Shown in pieces: positions 7,740 through 14,972 of a DNA stretch of 64,000 nucleotides; the first letter of the stretch is position 1, and the number at the start of each line of letters is the position of its first letter. Where the stretch lies: assembly GCF_023701745.1 (NCBI RefSeq), contig NZ_JAJOZB010000001.1:4346501-4410500 (forward strand), in the 5' to 3' direction. Source of the stretch: Streptomyces sp. RKAG293. Its GTDB lineage: Bacteria > Actinomycetota > Actinomycetes > Streptomycetales > Streptomycetaceae. The notes under the pieces were generated by a model that did no database searches, had not been told where the DNA came from, and was given only the letters and a program-made list of their open reading frames with translations. A program made the translations under genes and the position numbers.

Positions 7740-7770
7740 GCGCCCCGGTCGGGAAACCCGACCGGGGCGC
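7740..7770 (-). terminator. Hairpin terminator after tRNA-Lys
   Basis: Perfect 14-bp arms (7740-7753 and 7757-7770) with an AAA loop, directly downstream of the tRNA-Lys at 7811-7883 on the minus strand. Confidence 0.85.
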
Positions 7771-7810
7771 TCTCGCAGGACGCCGGTGGCGAGACCGGTA
7801 CGCCTGCGGG

Positions 7811-7883
7811 TAGGCCATGTGGGACTCGAACCCACAACCAATGGATTAAAAGTCCACTGCTCTAACCATTGAGCTAACGGCCC
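7811..7883 (-). tRNA. tRNA-Lys(TTT)
   Basis: 73-nt cloverleaf. The acceptor arm GGGCCGT pairs with ATGGCCT (one G-T), the anticodon stem is GTGGA/TCCAT, and loop CTTTTAA gives anticodon TTT. The T arm is GTGGG TTCGAGT CCCAC. No CCA is encoded. A terminator follows. Confidence 0.95.
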
Positions 7884-8066
7884 GTTGTTCCTCCCAGCAT
7901 AGCCGGGCCGGGACCGGGGTCCGCGCCGCATCGCTGCCGGTCAGCCGTGGGAAGGGCCGGCGACGGTCGTGCGGCCCGCCGCGGCCGCGCCGCCAGCGCC
8001 CGCCTGCGCCCGCAGACGCCCGCCGGCGCCCGCCGGGCCGGATCCAGCCACCCCGACACAGAGAAA

Positions 8067-8094
8067 CCGCAGGTCATCCGGGGACGACCTGCGG
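8067..8094 (-). terminator. Hairpin terminator after second tRNA-Lys
   Basis: Arms CCGCAGGTC (8067-8075) and GACCTGCGG (8086-8094) lie just downstream of the tRNA at 8104-8176 on the minus strand. Confidence 0.8.
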
Positions 8095-8103
8095 CTCTCA
8101 CGG

Positions 8104-8176
8104 TGGGCCATGTCGGACTCGAACCGACAACCAATGGATTAAAAGTCCACTGCTCTGCCAATTGAGCTAATGGCCC
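8104..8176 (-). tRNA. tRNA-Lys(TTT), second copy
   Basis: 73-nt cloverleaf with acceptor GGGCCAT/ATGGCCC and the same anticodon stem-loop (CTTTTAA, anticodon TTT) as the gene at 7811-7883. The D-loop, acceptor and T arm differ at several positions, so this is a diverged second copy rather than a recent duplicate. Its own terminator shows it is a separate transcription unit. Confidence 0.95.
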
Positions 8177-8270
8177 GCAACCCGCAGCATAGCCCGGCGA
8201 GGGGCGCAGGTCCGAGTCTTATCGGCTGCGGATGATCTGCGCCCGGGCCGCGCCCGGACCGCACCCGGGA

Positions 8271-9833
8271 TCAGTCGGTCCGCGTGTCGGCCCCGGGACC
8301 GGCTCCCTTGCCGGCTCCGGCCGCGGCCCCGTCGGCGGCCGGTTTGAGGAACCAGTGACGGGCGGAGACCAGCCACCAGGTGGCGGCGAAGCCCAGGACG
8401 ACGAGGACGGCCACCGGCGCGTAGTTGAAGTTCTTCGCCGTGACGGGACTCACCTGCGGCAGCATGAACAGCACGGTGATCAGCGCGACCCACCCCAGCG
8501 CGAAGATCCCGATCGGCCGGCTCCAGCGCCCCAGGTGCCAGGGCCCGCGCTCGAAGGCGTCGCCCTTGCGCAGCCGCAGGAACGTCGGGATGACGTAGGC
8601 GATGTAGAGACCGATCACGGCGATCGACGTCACGGCCGCGTAGGCGGTGGGGTTGATCAGATACGGCAGGCCGAGCAGCATCGCGCCGAACGCGGCGAGC
8701 CAGACGGCGTTGGTGGGCGTCCGGGTGCGCTCGTTGATGCGGTGCCAGACCCGGGAGTACGGCAGGGCGCCGTCGCGCGAGAACGCGTAGATCATGCGGC
8801 TGTTCGCCGTGACGGACGCCATACCGCAGAAGAGCTGCGCGACGATCACGACGAGCAGCAGCGCCTTGCCGCCGGCCGCGCCGAGCCCGTCGATGAGGAT
8901 CTGGGCGGGCGGGACGCCCGTGTCGCTGCCCAGGGCGCCGCTGTAGCTGTGGATGGAGAAGGTGAAGCCGAGCAGCAGCACGAAGCCGGCGACCCAGGAC
9001 GTCCAGATGGACCGGACGATGCCCCGCGGTCCGGCGACGGACGCGTCATGGGTCTCCTCGGTCATGTGGGCCGAGGCGTCGTAGCCGGTGAAGGTGTACT
9101 GCGCCATCAGCAGCCCGATCAGCACCACGTAGAGGCTGCTGTTCCAGCCCGTGTTGTTGACGAACTCGGTGAAGACGAAGGACGCCGACTGGTGGCTGTC
9201 GGGGACGATCGCGAGCGCCCCGACGATGACGGCCACGCCGATCACGTGCCACCACACGCTGATGTCGTTCAGCAGGGCGACGATCCGCACCCCGAAGGTG
9301 TTGAGCACGCCGTGCAGGACGAGGATCCCGGCGAACAGGAGCATCGTGTGCCCGGGGGTGGCCGGCCAGTCGAACTGCAGCGTCAGATAGGCGTTGAGGA
9401 AGCTCGCCGCCCCGAAGTCGATGCCCGCGGTCACCGCGACCTGCCCCAGCACGTTGAACCAGCCGGTGAACCACGCCCAGGCGGCGGCACTGCGCTCGGG
9501 CGCCAGCGCCCGTGCCCAGTAGTACAGCCCGGCCGAGGTCGGATACGCGGAACAGACCTCCGCCATGGCCAGCCCGACCACGAGCGTCATCAGCCCGACG
9601 CCCACCCAGCCCCACATGATGACCGCCGGGCCACCGGTGTTCATGCCGAACATGTACAGCGTCAGACACCCGGACAGCACCGAGATGATCGTGAACGACA
9701 CAGCGAAGTTCGAGAACGCCGACATCCGCCGCGCCAGCACCTGGGTGTAGCCGAGCTGGGCGAGGCGCTCCTCATCGGAACCTGCGCCGGGACCCTCGGG
9801 CGGATCCGCCTGATCCTTCTGGATTGTTGTCAT
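8271..9833 (-). CDS. APC-family amino acid permease
   Basis: 520-residue integral membrane transporter with about 12 TM helices. The N-terminal cytoplasmic part (DEERLAQLGYTQVLARRMSAFSNFAVSFTIIS) is characteristic of the GABA/amino acid permease subgroup of the APC superfamily. Further typical segments are EVCSAYPTSAGLYYW, YTFTGYDASAHMTEET and SRMIYAFSRDGALP. The C-terminal tail is Ala/Gly-rich. The ATG at 9833 follows a purine-rich AAGGGA. The start lies inside the 3' end of the FG-GAP remnant, so the upstream region was probably rearranged. The substrate is likely an amino acid, GABA or choline-type amine and is not resolved. Confidence 0.88.
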   Translation of the reverse strand: MTTIQKDQADPPEGPGAGSDEERLAQLGYTQVLARRMSAFSNFAVSFTIISVLSGCLTLYMFGMNTGGPAVIMWGWVGVGLMTLVVGLAMAEVCSAYPTSAGLYYWARALAPERSAAAWAWFTGWFNVLGQVAVTAGIDFGAASFLNAYLTLQFDWPATPGHTMLLFAGILVLHGVLNTFGVRIVALLNDISVWWHVIGVAVIVGALAIVPDSHQSASFVFTEFVNNTGWNSSLYVVLIGLLMAQYTFTGYDASAHMTEETHDASVAGPRGIVRSIWTSWVAGFVLLLGFTFSIHSYSGALGSDTGVPPAQILIDGLGAAGGKALLLVVIVAQLFCGMASVTANSRMIYAFSRDGALPYSRVWHRINERTRTPTNAVWLAAFGAMLLGLPYLINPTAYAAVTSIAVIGLYIAYVIPTFLRLRKGDAFERGPWHLGRWSRPIGIFALGWVALITVLFMLPQVSPVTAKNFNYAPVAVLVVLGFAATWWLVSARHWFLKPAADGAAAGAGKGAGPGADTRTD

Positions 9834-10417
9834 GCCCCCAGCAATTCCCTTGCCGGGGGCATGACATGCACCGCGAATGTCACCGGTGTCACCGGAATTC
9901 CGTCCCCGGTCAGATCGCCGGGCGTCCCGAGCCAGGTGTACGCCTGCCAGCCGGTGCCGAGCTTCACCCCCGCCTTCAGGAAGCCGCCCTTGCCGTCGCT
10001 GCGGTCGGCGCCGGTCCGGGTGGCGACCACCGCTCCGCGCAGGTTCCTGACCACCGGGCTCCAGCCCGCCGACGGGCGGGACAGCTGCCAGGTGCCGTGC
10101 CAGGTGTTCACGGCCTCGTCGGTGGAGGCGGCGTCGGTGTCGCCGCCGGTCCTGGCGTCGATCGAGGTGAGCGGGGAACGCGGGATCGTCACGGGCTTGA
10201 TGTGCACGCGCTGCGCGGCGTCCAGGTAAGCCACGTGGCCGCCGTACGCGTCGACCGTCCACGTCCGCTGCCGGTCGTCGCTGACGCCGTCGGCGATGGG
10301 CGCCAACTCCGTGGTCTTCGCCGTGCCGAGGTCGGTGAGGTAGAGCTTGCCCGCCGGGATGTCGCGCCGTACGACGAAGCCGTCCCCGAGCAGCGCCTCG
10401 CCCTGCGCGACGGCCAC
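9830..10417 (-). pseudogene. Remnant of a secreted FG-GAP/VCBS-repeat protein
   Basis: The frame carries the C-terminal middle part of a type common in Streptomyces secreted proteins: a beta-propeller-like stretch (GFVVRRDIPAGKLYLTDL, WTVDAYGGHVAYLD) followed by the start of FG-GAP-like repeats (SRPSAGWSPVVRNLRG, GWQAYTWLGTPGDLTGDG). It has no signal peptide or N-terminal half. After DLTGDG the repeat is lost and the frame runs out through the permease start. No ribosome site precedes it, and a strong helicase terminator sits just upstream. I therefore read it as a degraded fragment, truncated at both ends. Confidence 0.65.
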
Positions 10418-10502
10418 GTTCTTCCCGGCCGCCAGGTCCCGGACCCCGGCCTTGGCCGTGGGCTTCTCAACAGCGGTCCCACAGTGAAGAGAAGCAAAAG
10501 AA

Positions 10503-10540
10503 ACGGGCCCGGACGATGCGAGTGCATCGTCCGGGCCCGT
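10503..10540 (-). terminator. Strong hairpin terminator after the DEAD-box helicase gene
   Basis: Perfect 17-bp arms (10503-10519 and 10524-10540) with a 4-base loop, 25 bp beyond the helicase stop codon. On the minus strand the hairpin is followed by a T-rich TTTCTTTTGCTTC stretch. Confidence 0.9.
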
Positions 10541-10564
10541 TCCGTCAGGCAGGTTCAGGCCTGG

Positions 10565-12937
10565 TCAGTTGGCCTTCCAGCGCGGCTTGCGGTCGATCGA
10601 GCCGGTGCCGGTCTGACCCGGGCGGCTGTCACGGCGCTCGAAGGTGCGGCCGGCCGGGCGCTCGTCGCGGCGGTCGCGGTTCACGGGGCGGTCGCCGGTG
10701 CGGAAGCCGCCGCCGGTGGCCGGACGCTCTTCGCGGCGGTCACGGTTGAAGGCCGGACGGTCGGCGCCGCCGGAGCGGAAGCCGCCACCGGTGGACGGAC
10801 GGTCGTCACGACGCTCGAAGGAACGGCCGCCGGTGGGACGGTCGCCGGTCGGGCGGTCGCCGCCGGAGCGGAACCCGCCGGAGGACGGACGGTCGTCACG
10901 ACGCTCGAACGAACGGCCACCGGAGGGGCGCTCGTCACGGCGGTCACGGTTGAAGCCACCCGAGGACGGGCGGTCGTCGCGGCGCTCGAAGGAACGGCCG
11001 CCGGTCGGACGGTCGCCGCCGGAGCGGAAGCCACCGGAGGACGGACGGTCATCACGACGCTCGAACGAACGGCCACCGGTCGGACGGTCGCCACCGGAGC
11101 GGAAGCCGCCCGAGGACGGACGGTCGTCACGACGCTCGAACGAACGGCCACCGGAGGGGCGCTCGTCACGGCGGTCGCGACCCTGGTAGCCACCGGAGCC
11201 CTGACGGTCGTCACGACGGCCGTAGTTGCCCCGGTCGTCACGGCGCTGCGGCTCGGGCTGGACCGGAATGGCCGCGATCCGGGCTGCCTCGGCAGCCGCG
11301 GCCTCGGCGATCTCCAGGGCCTTGGCGGCGACGGCCTCTTCCGGGTCCTCGCCGCGCTCGCGGGCGGAGCGCATGGTGAGGCGGTCGGCCTCCTCGCGCA
11401 GCTCGGTGGCCCGGCGCTGGAGCTTCTCCAGCTCGCGGGTCATCTCGGCGACCTCACGCTCGGCCTGGGCCGCGGCGTTCTGTACGGAGTCGGCCTGGAC
11501 GTCGGTCATCGAGCGGGCGCCGGTGATCGTGGCGACCTCCTCGTCGAAGACGCCCGAGCCGCCGATGATGTGGCGCGAGGCGTCGACGCCCGCGTCCTCC
11601 ATCAGACGGAAGATGGTCTTGCGCTGGTGCGGAAGCGCCAGCGACACGACCGTGCCGGACTCACCGGCGCGGGCGGTACGGCCCGAGCGGTGCAGGTAGT
11701 CCTTGTGGTCGGCGGCCGGGTCGACGTTCAGCACCAGGCCGATGCCGTCCACGTGGATACCGCGCGCGGCCACGTCGGTCGCGACGAGGACGTTGACGAG
11801 ACCGCCCTTGAAGTCCTCCAGCACGCGGGTACGCGCGCCCTGGGTCATACCGCCGTGCAGCGCGTCGGCCTTGACGCCCGACTCGATGAGCTGCTCGGCG
11901 ACGCGGTCGGCGCCCATCTGGGTGCGGACGAAGATGATCGTGCGGCCCTTGCGCGCCGCGATGGCGGCCGTGACCGGCGCCTTGTCCTTCGGCTTCACGA
12001 CGAGCACGTGGTGGGTCATGGTGGTGACCGCGCCCTGCGCCGCGTCGACCTCGTGCGTGACCGGGTTCTTCAGGTAGCGCTTGACCAGCGAGTCGATCTC
12101 GTTCTCCAGGGTGGCGGAGAACAGCAGACGCTGGCCGCCGACCGGAACCTGGTCGAGGATCTCGGTGACCTCGGGCAGGAAGCCCATGTCGGCCATCTGG
12201 TCGGCCTCGTCGAGGACCGCGATCTGGATCTTGTCGAGCGAAGCGGCGCCACGGTTCATCAGGTCGCGCAGCCGGCCCGGGGTGGCGACGAGGATGTCGA
12301 CACCGCGCTCCAGCGCGTAGATCTGGTTGGACATCGAGGTACCGCCGCAGACGACCTTCATCTTGAGGCCGAGAACGTCGCCGTACGGCTGCAGCGCGTC
12401 GGCGACCTGCATGGCGAGCTCACGGGTCGGCGTCAGGATGATGCCGCGCGGGCGCTTCTTCTCGGTGTGGCCACCGGCGAGCAGCGACAGCAGCGGGAGG
12501 CCGAAGGAGAGCGTCTTGCCGGAGCCGGTACGGCCACGGCCGAGGATGTCCTTGCCGGCCAGGGCGTCCGGGATGGTCGCGGCCTGGATCGGGAAGGGCT
12601 TGGTGACGCCGTTCTGCGCGAGCTTGCGGACGATGCCCTCGGCGAGCCCGAGCTCCCCGAAGGTGACGCCGGTGTATTCCTCTTCCTCGGCCTCTTCGGC
12701 CTCGGCGGAAACCTCTTCGGCGGAAACGTCTTCGGCGGAAGCGTCGTCACCGGCGACTGCGGCCTCGGCGGCCGTGTCGTCCTCGGTGACGGTGGTGTCG
12801 GTGGTGGTGTCGGCCTCGACGGCGTCGGTCTCGGTGGACTCGACGGCGGTGATCGCGGCCGTGGTGTCGATCGTGGTGTCGTCAGCCACGGAGTCGTCCA
12901 TGGGCATGGCGGTACGGTCGGCGGTGTTAATGGGCAT
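10565..12937 (-). CDS. DEAD-box ATP-dependent RNA helicase with Arg/Gly-rich repeat tail
   Basis: 790-residue RNA helicase. An acidic Thr/Ala/Glu/Asp-rich N-terminal region of about 95 residues precedes the core. Core motifs in order are FPIQ (Q motif), GRGRTGSGKT (I), PTRELA (Ia), TPGR (Ib), VLDEAD (II), FSAT (III), IIFVRT (IV), ATDVAARG (V) and HRSGRTARAG (VI). After an Ala/Glu coiled-coil-like linker the last 200 residues are repeats of the type RRDDRPSSGGFRSGGDRPTGGRSFE, likely an unstructured RNA-binding tail. Such helicases act in ribosome assembly and mRNA remodelling, often in the cold. The ATG at 12937 precedes MPINTADRT; a second ATG nine codons on is possible. Confidence 0.93.
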   Translation of the reverse strand: MPINTADRTAMPMDDSVADDTTIDTTAAITAVESTETDAVEADTTTDTTVTEDDTAAEAAVAGDDASAEDVSAEEVSAEAEEAEEEEYTGVTFGELGLAEGIVRKLAQNGVTKPFPIQAATIPDALAGKDILGRGRTGSGKTLSFGLPLLSLLAGGHTEKKRPRGIILTPTRELAMQVADALQPYGDVLGLKMKVVCGGTSMSNQIYALERGVDILVATPGRLRDLMNRGAASLDKIQIAVLDEADQMADMGFLPEVTEILDQVPVGGQRLLFSATLENEIDSLVKRYLKNPVTHEVDAAQGAVTTMTHHVLVVKPKDKAPVTAAIAARKGRTIIFVRTQMGADRVAEQLIESGVKADALHGGMTQGARTRVLEDFKGGLVNVLVATDVAARGIHVDGIGLVLNVDPAADHKDYLHRSGRTARAGESGTVVSLALPHQRKTIFRLMEDAGVDASRHIIGGSGVFDEEVATITGARSMTDVQADSVQNAAAQAEREVAEMTRELEKLQRRATELREEADRLTMRSARERGEDPEEAVAAKALEIAEAAAAEAARIAAIPVQPEPQRRDDRGNYGRRDDRQGSGGYQGRDRRDERPSGGRSFERRDDRPSSGGFRSGGDRPTGGRSFERRDDRPSSGGFRSGGDRPTGGRSFERRDDRPSSGGFNRDRRDERPSGGRSFERRDDRPSSGGFRSGGDRPTGDRPTGGRSFERRDDRPSTGGGFRSGGADRPAFNRDRREERPATGGGFRTGDRPVNRDRRDERPAGRTFERRDSRPGQTGTGSIDRKPRWKAN
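10640..11195. repeat. Minisatellite encoding the helicase RG-rich tail
   Basis: A roughly 75-bp unit encoding RRDDRPSSGG-FRSGGDRPTG-GRSFE is repeated about five times, with partial and degenerate copies on both sides. Copies are nearly identical at DNA level, so copy number is expected to vary by slippage or recombination. Confidence 0.85.
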
Positions 12938-13223
12938 GCTAAAGCTGAACCTCTCGGAGACTCGGCACGCGCCAGCTCCGGGGTTCGCATACAACCGCCT
13001 CAATGCGGTCAGCAGCCTGGAGAAAAGGAACGCGCCACGCGGCGCTCTTCGGATTCGGCGCCGGGCATTAGGATCAAACGATCTACCAGCATACGCATCT
13101 CCGGGCCGATTGACCAATCGGCCCGGGAGCACGCTGCTAGGCCTCCTACTTTACACCGGATACGGCTGTTTCGCGGGGTCCGGAGGGTGATGCCGGTTAC
13201 ACCGGAAGCACCGATGGAGCCGG

Positions 13224-13700
13224 TTACGCCGCTGGGGCCGTCACGACGGGTGAGTCCGACGGCGAGGCCGGCGGCGTCGTGGGGGGCGCCGGGGCATCGG
13301 TGGTCGCCGAAACCGTGGCGGAAGGCGTCGGACTGGCCGCCGGCGTGGTGGGTGTGGCCCCGCCCGGCCCGGCGGACGGCTTGCCCGCACCCGGGGACGG
13401 CGCCGGCTTCACGGCCGCCGGGGCACCGCCCAGCGGCGGCACCCCGCTGACGGAGGCGGACGCGGACGGCGAACCGTTCGGCTTGGTCCGGTGCCCGCCC
13501 GGCGCCACCTTGGTGCCGTCCGGCAGCGTTCCGTCGGGCCCCGCGCCGACCCGCGCCGACGGCGAGACCCCCTGCGGCCGCGGATCGTCCCGCGAGTCCC
13601 CGGTGCTCATACAGCCGGCCGTCAGCAGGACGGCGGTGGCGGCCAGTAGGGCTCCGGCGGTCCGCGCGACGGCGCGGGATGAGGAAGGGGGCACGTGCAT
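13224..13700 (-). CDS. Pro/Ser/Thr/Ala-rich lipoprotein
   Basis: 158-residue protein with a positively charged N terminus, hydrophobic stretch GALLAATAVLLTAGC and a lipobox TAGC at Cys30. It is therefore predicted to be lipidated and surface-exposed. The mature part is low complexity (Pro, Ser, Thr, Ala, Gly) with no recognisable domain, resembling a cell-wall-spanning linker. It sits between the helicase gene and a small metallopeptidase gene on the same strand, with about 170 bp to the latter. No function can be assigned. Confidence 0.7.
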   Translation of the reverse strand: MHVPPSSSRAVARTAGALLAATAVLLTAGCMSTGDSRDDPRPQGVSPSARVGAGPDGTLPDGTKVAPGGHRTKPNGSPSASASVSGVPPLGGAPAAVKPAPSPGAGKPSAGPGGATPTTPAASPTPSATVSATTDAPAPPTTPPASPSDSPVVTAPAA

Positions 13701-13869
13701 GCACCTCGGGGAGTCAGGACGCGGCGGGCAGGGTCTCTGGTGCCCAACGCCCGTGCCACCCCCCAGGACACGCCCGGCCCGTCACCTCACCCCGTCACCC
13801 CACCCCGTGGCCGAGCGCGGGCGGCCCGCCCGCCACGTCACCCATCACCGCCACCCGCCGCTCGTCGCC

Positions 13870-14238
13870 TCACCCGTAACCCAGCGCGTGCAGCCGCTCG
13901 TCGTCGATGCCGAAGTGGTGGGCGATCTCGTGAACGACCGTCACCTCGGTCTCCGCGACCACGTCCGCGCGGTTGTCGCACATCCGCAGCGTCGGCCCCC
14001 GGTAGATCGTGATCCGGTCCGGCAGGACTCCGGCGTACCACTCACCGCGCTCGGTCAGGGGTGTCCCCTCGTAGAGGCCGAGCAGGTCGGGGTCCTTGGG
14101 GTCGGGCTCGTCCTCGACGAATACGGCGACGTTGTCCATCAGCCGTGTCAGCTCGGCCGGAATCCGGTCGAGCGCTTCGCCGACCAGTTCCTCGAACTCC
14201 TCGCGCGTCATCTCCAGCACCCGCCCATTGTCGGTCAT
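13870..14238 (-). CDS. Minimal zincin-like metallopeptidase family protein
   Basis: 122-residue protein. The C-terminal VVHEIAHHFGIDDERLHALG contains HExxH (residues 103-107) plus a downstream Asp/His, as in the DUF1025/metallopeptidase_6 family of small actinobacterial zincins. The N-terminal half (MTREEFEELVGEALDRIP) is the conserved family start. There is no signal peptide, so it is cytoplasmic. The substrate is unknown. The ATG at 14238 gives the usual family length. Confidence 0.85.
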   Translation of the reverse strand: MTDNGRVLEMTREEFEELVGEALDRIPAELTRLMDNVAVFVEDEPDPKDPDLLGLYEGTPLTERGEWYAGVLPDRITIYRGPTLRMCDNRADVVAETEVTVVHEIAHHFGIDDERLHALGYG

Positions 14239-14428
14239 GGGCGGCGCTTTCCCCCGGCGTACGGCATCACTTCCGGGCACCCCCTCACCCCGCCCTTCAC
14301 CCCGTCCCGCACCCGGGCCCGACCGCCCCCGCGACCGGCCGGTAAACCGTTTTGGCGATACCCGGCGGCATCCCATATGCTTCTCTCGTCCCCGACGGCG
14401 CCGACAAGCGCCCAAGGCGGGCCAATTA

Positions 14429-14501
14429 GCCCTCATCGTCTAGTGGCCCAGGACGCCGCCCTTTCAAGGCGGTAGCACGGGTTCGAATCCCGTTGGGGGT
14501 A
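14429..14501 (+). tRNA. tRNA-Glu(TTC)
   Basis: 73-nt cloverleaf. The anticodon stem is CCGCC/GGCGG with loop CTTTCAA (anticodon TTC). The T arm is CGGG TTCGAAT CCCG and the acceptor is GCCCTCA/TGGGGGT. It is the first of three clustered tRNA genes. Confidence 0.95.
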
Positions 14502-14511
14502 CGCTTTACCG

Positions 14512-14533
14512 TGTGTGAGACTCGTCTTACACA
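14512..14533 (+). other. Hairpin between tRNA-Glu and tRNA-Asp
   Basis: TGTGTGAGAC and GTCTTACACA form a stem with one mismatch and a 2-base gap. It is probably a processing signal or weak terminator in the tRNA cluster. Confidence 0.5.
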
Positions 14534-14539
14534 TAGCTA

Positions 14540-14614
14540 GGTCCTGTGGAGCAGTTTGGAGTGCTCGCCACCCTGTCAAGGTGGAGGCCGCGGGTTCAAA
14601 TCCCGTCAGGACCG
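14540..14614 (+). tRNA. tRNA-Asp(GTC)
   Basis: 75-nt cloverleaf with acceptor GGTCCTG/CAGGACC, anticodon stem CCACC/GGTGG and loop CTGTCAA (anticodon GTC). It differs by a single D-loop base from the copy at 19092-19166. Confidence 0.95.
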
Positions 14615-14618
14615 CTGC

Positions 14619-14692
14619 GGCTGGGTAGCTCAGTTGGTACGAGCGACCGCCTGAAAAGCGGTAGGTCGCCGGTTCGACCCCGGCCCCAGCCA
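14619..14692 (+). tRNA. tRNA-Phe(GAA)
   Basis: 74-nt cloverleaf with loop CTGAAAA (anticodon GAA) and acceptor GGCTGGG/CCCAGCC. It lies 4 bp after tRNA-Asp, so it is very likely co-transcribed with it. Confidence 0.95.
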
Positions 14693-14700
14693 CCGCACGA

Positions 14701-14730
14701 CGAAGGCCCCGTCTCCGGACGGGGCCTTCG
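14701..14730 (+). terminator. Terminator of the tRNA-Glu-Asp-Phe cluster
   Basis: Perfect 13-bp arms (14701-14713 and 14718-14730) with a TCCG loop, followed by TCGTT. Confidence 0.85.
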
Positions 14731-14972
14731 TCGTTCCCCCAACAGGGTCCGCCCGGCCGTTCCTCGCTGTCCGATGCGTCACACTCCCCCGACCCGGACC
14801 CCCGCCCCGCGCCCCCGTCGATCCCCCGTCGTTCAGGCCCGGATTCAACGACTTTTGGCGGATCTCCGGCCCCGGCCGCGCGCCGCCCCCGGTCCGGTAC
14901 GGGTCGAGCCCCGCTCGCACCGCGGCGAAATGATTCGCGGACTCTTCCGGCCGGGTGAGATCCTGGGGCCGT

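Noticed and set aside
10640..11195. CRISPR-like array
   Set aside because: The repeats are in-frame coding repeats of the helicase tail, with no unique spacers and no cas genes.
9824..13450. 1208-codon open frame on the plus strand
   Set aside because: It is antisense to the DEAD-box helicase and the FG-GAP remnant and consists of biased low-complexity residues.
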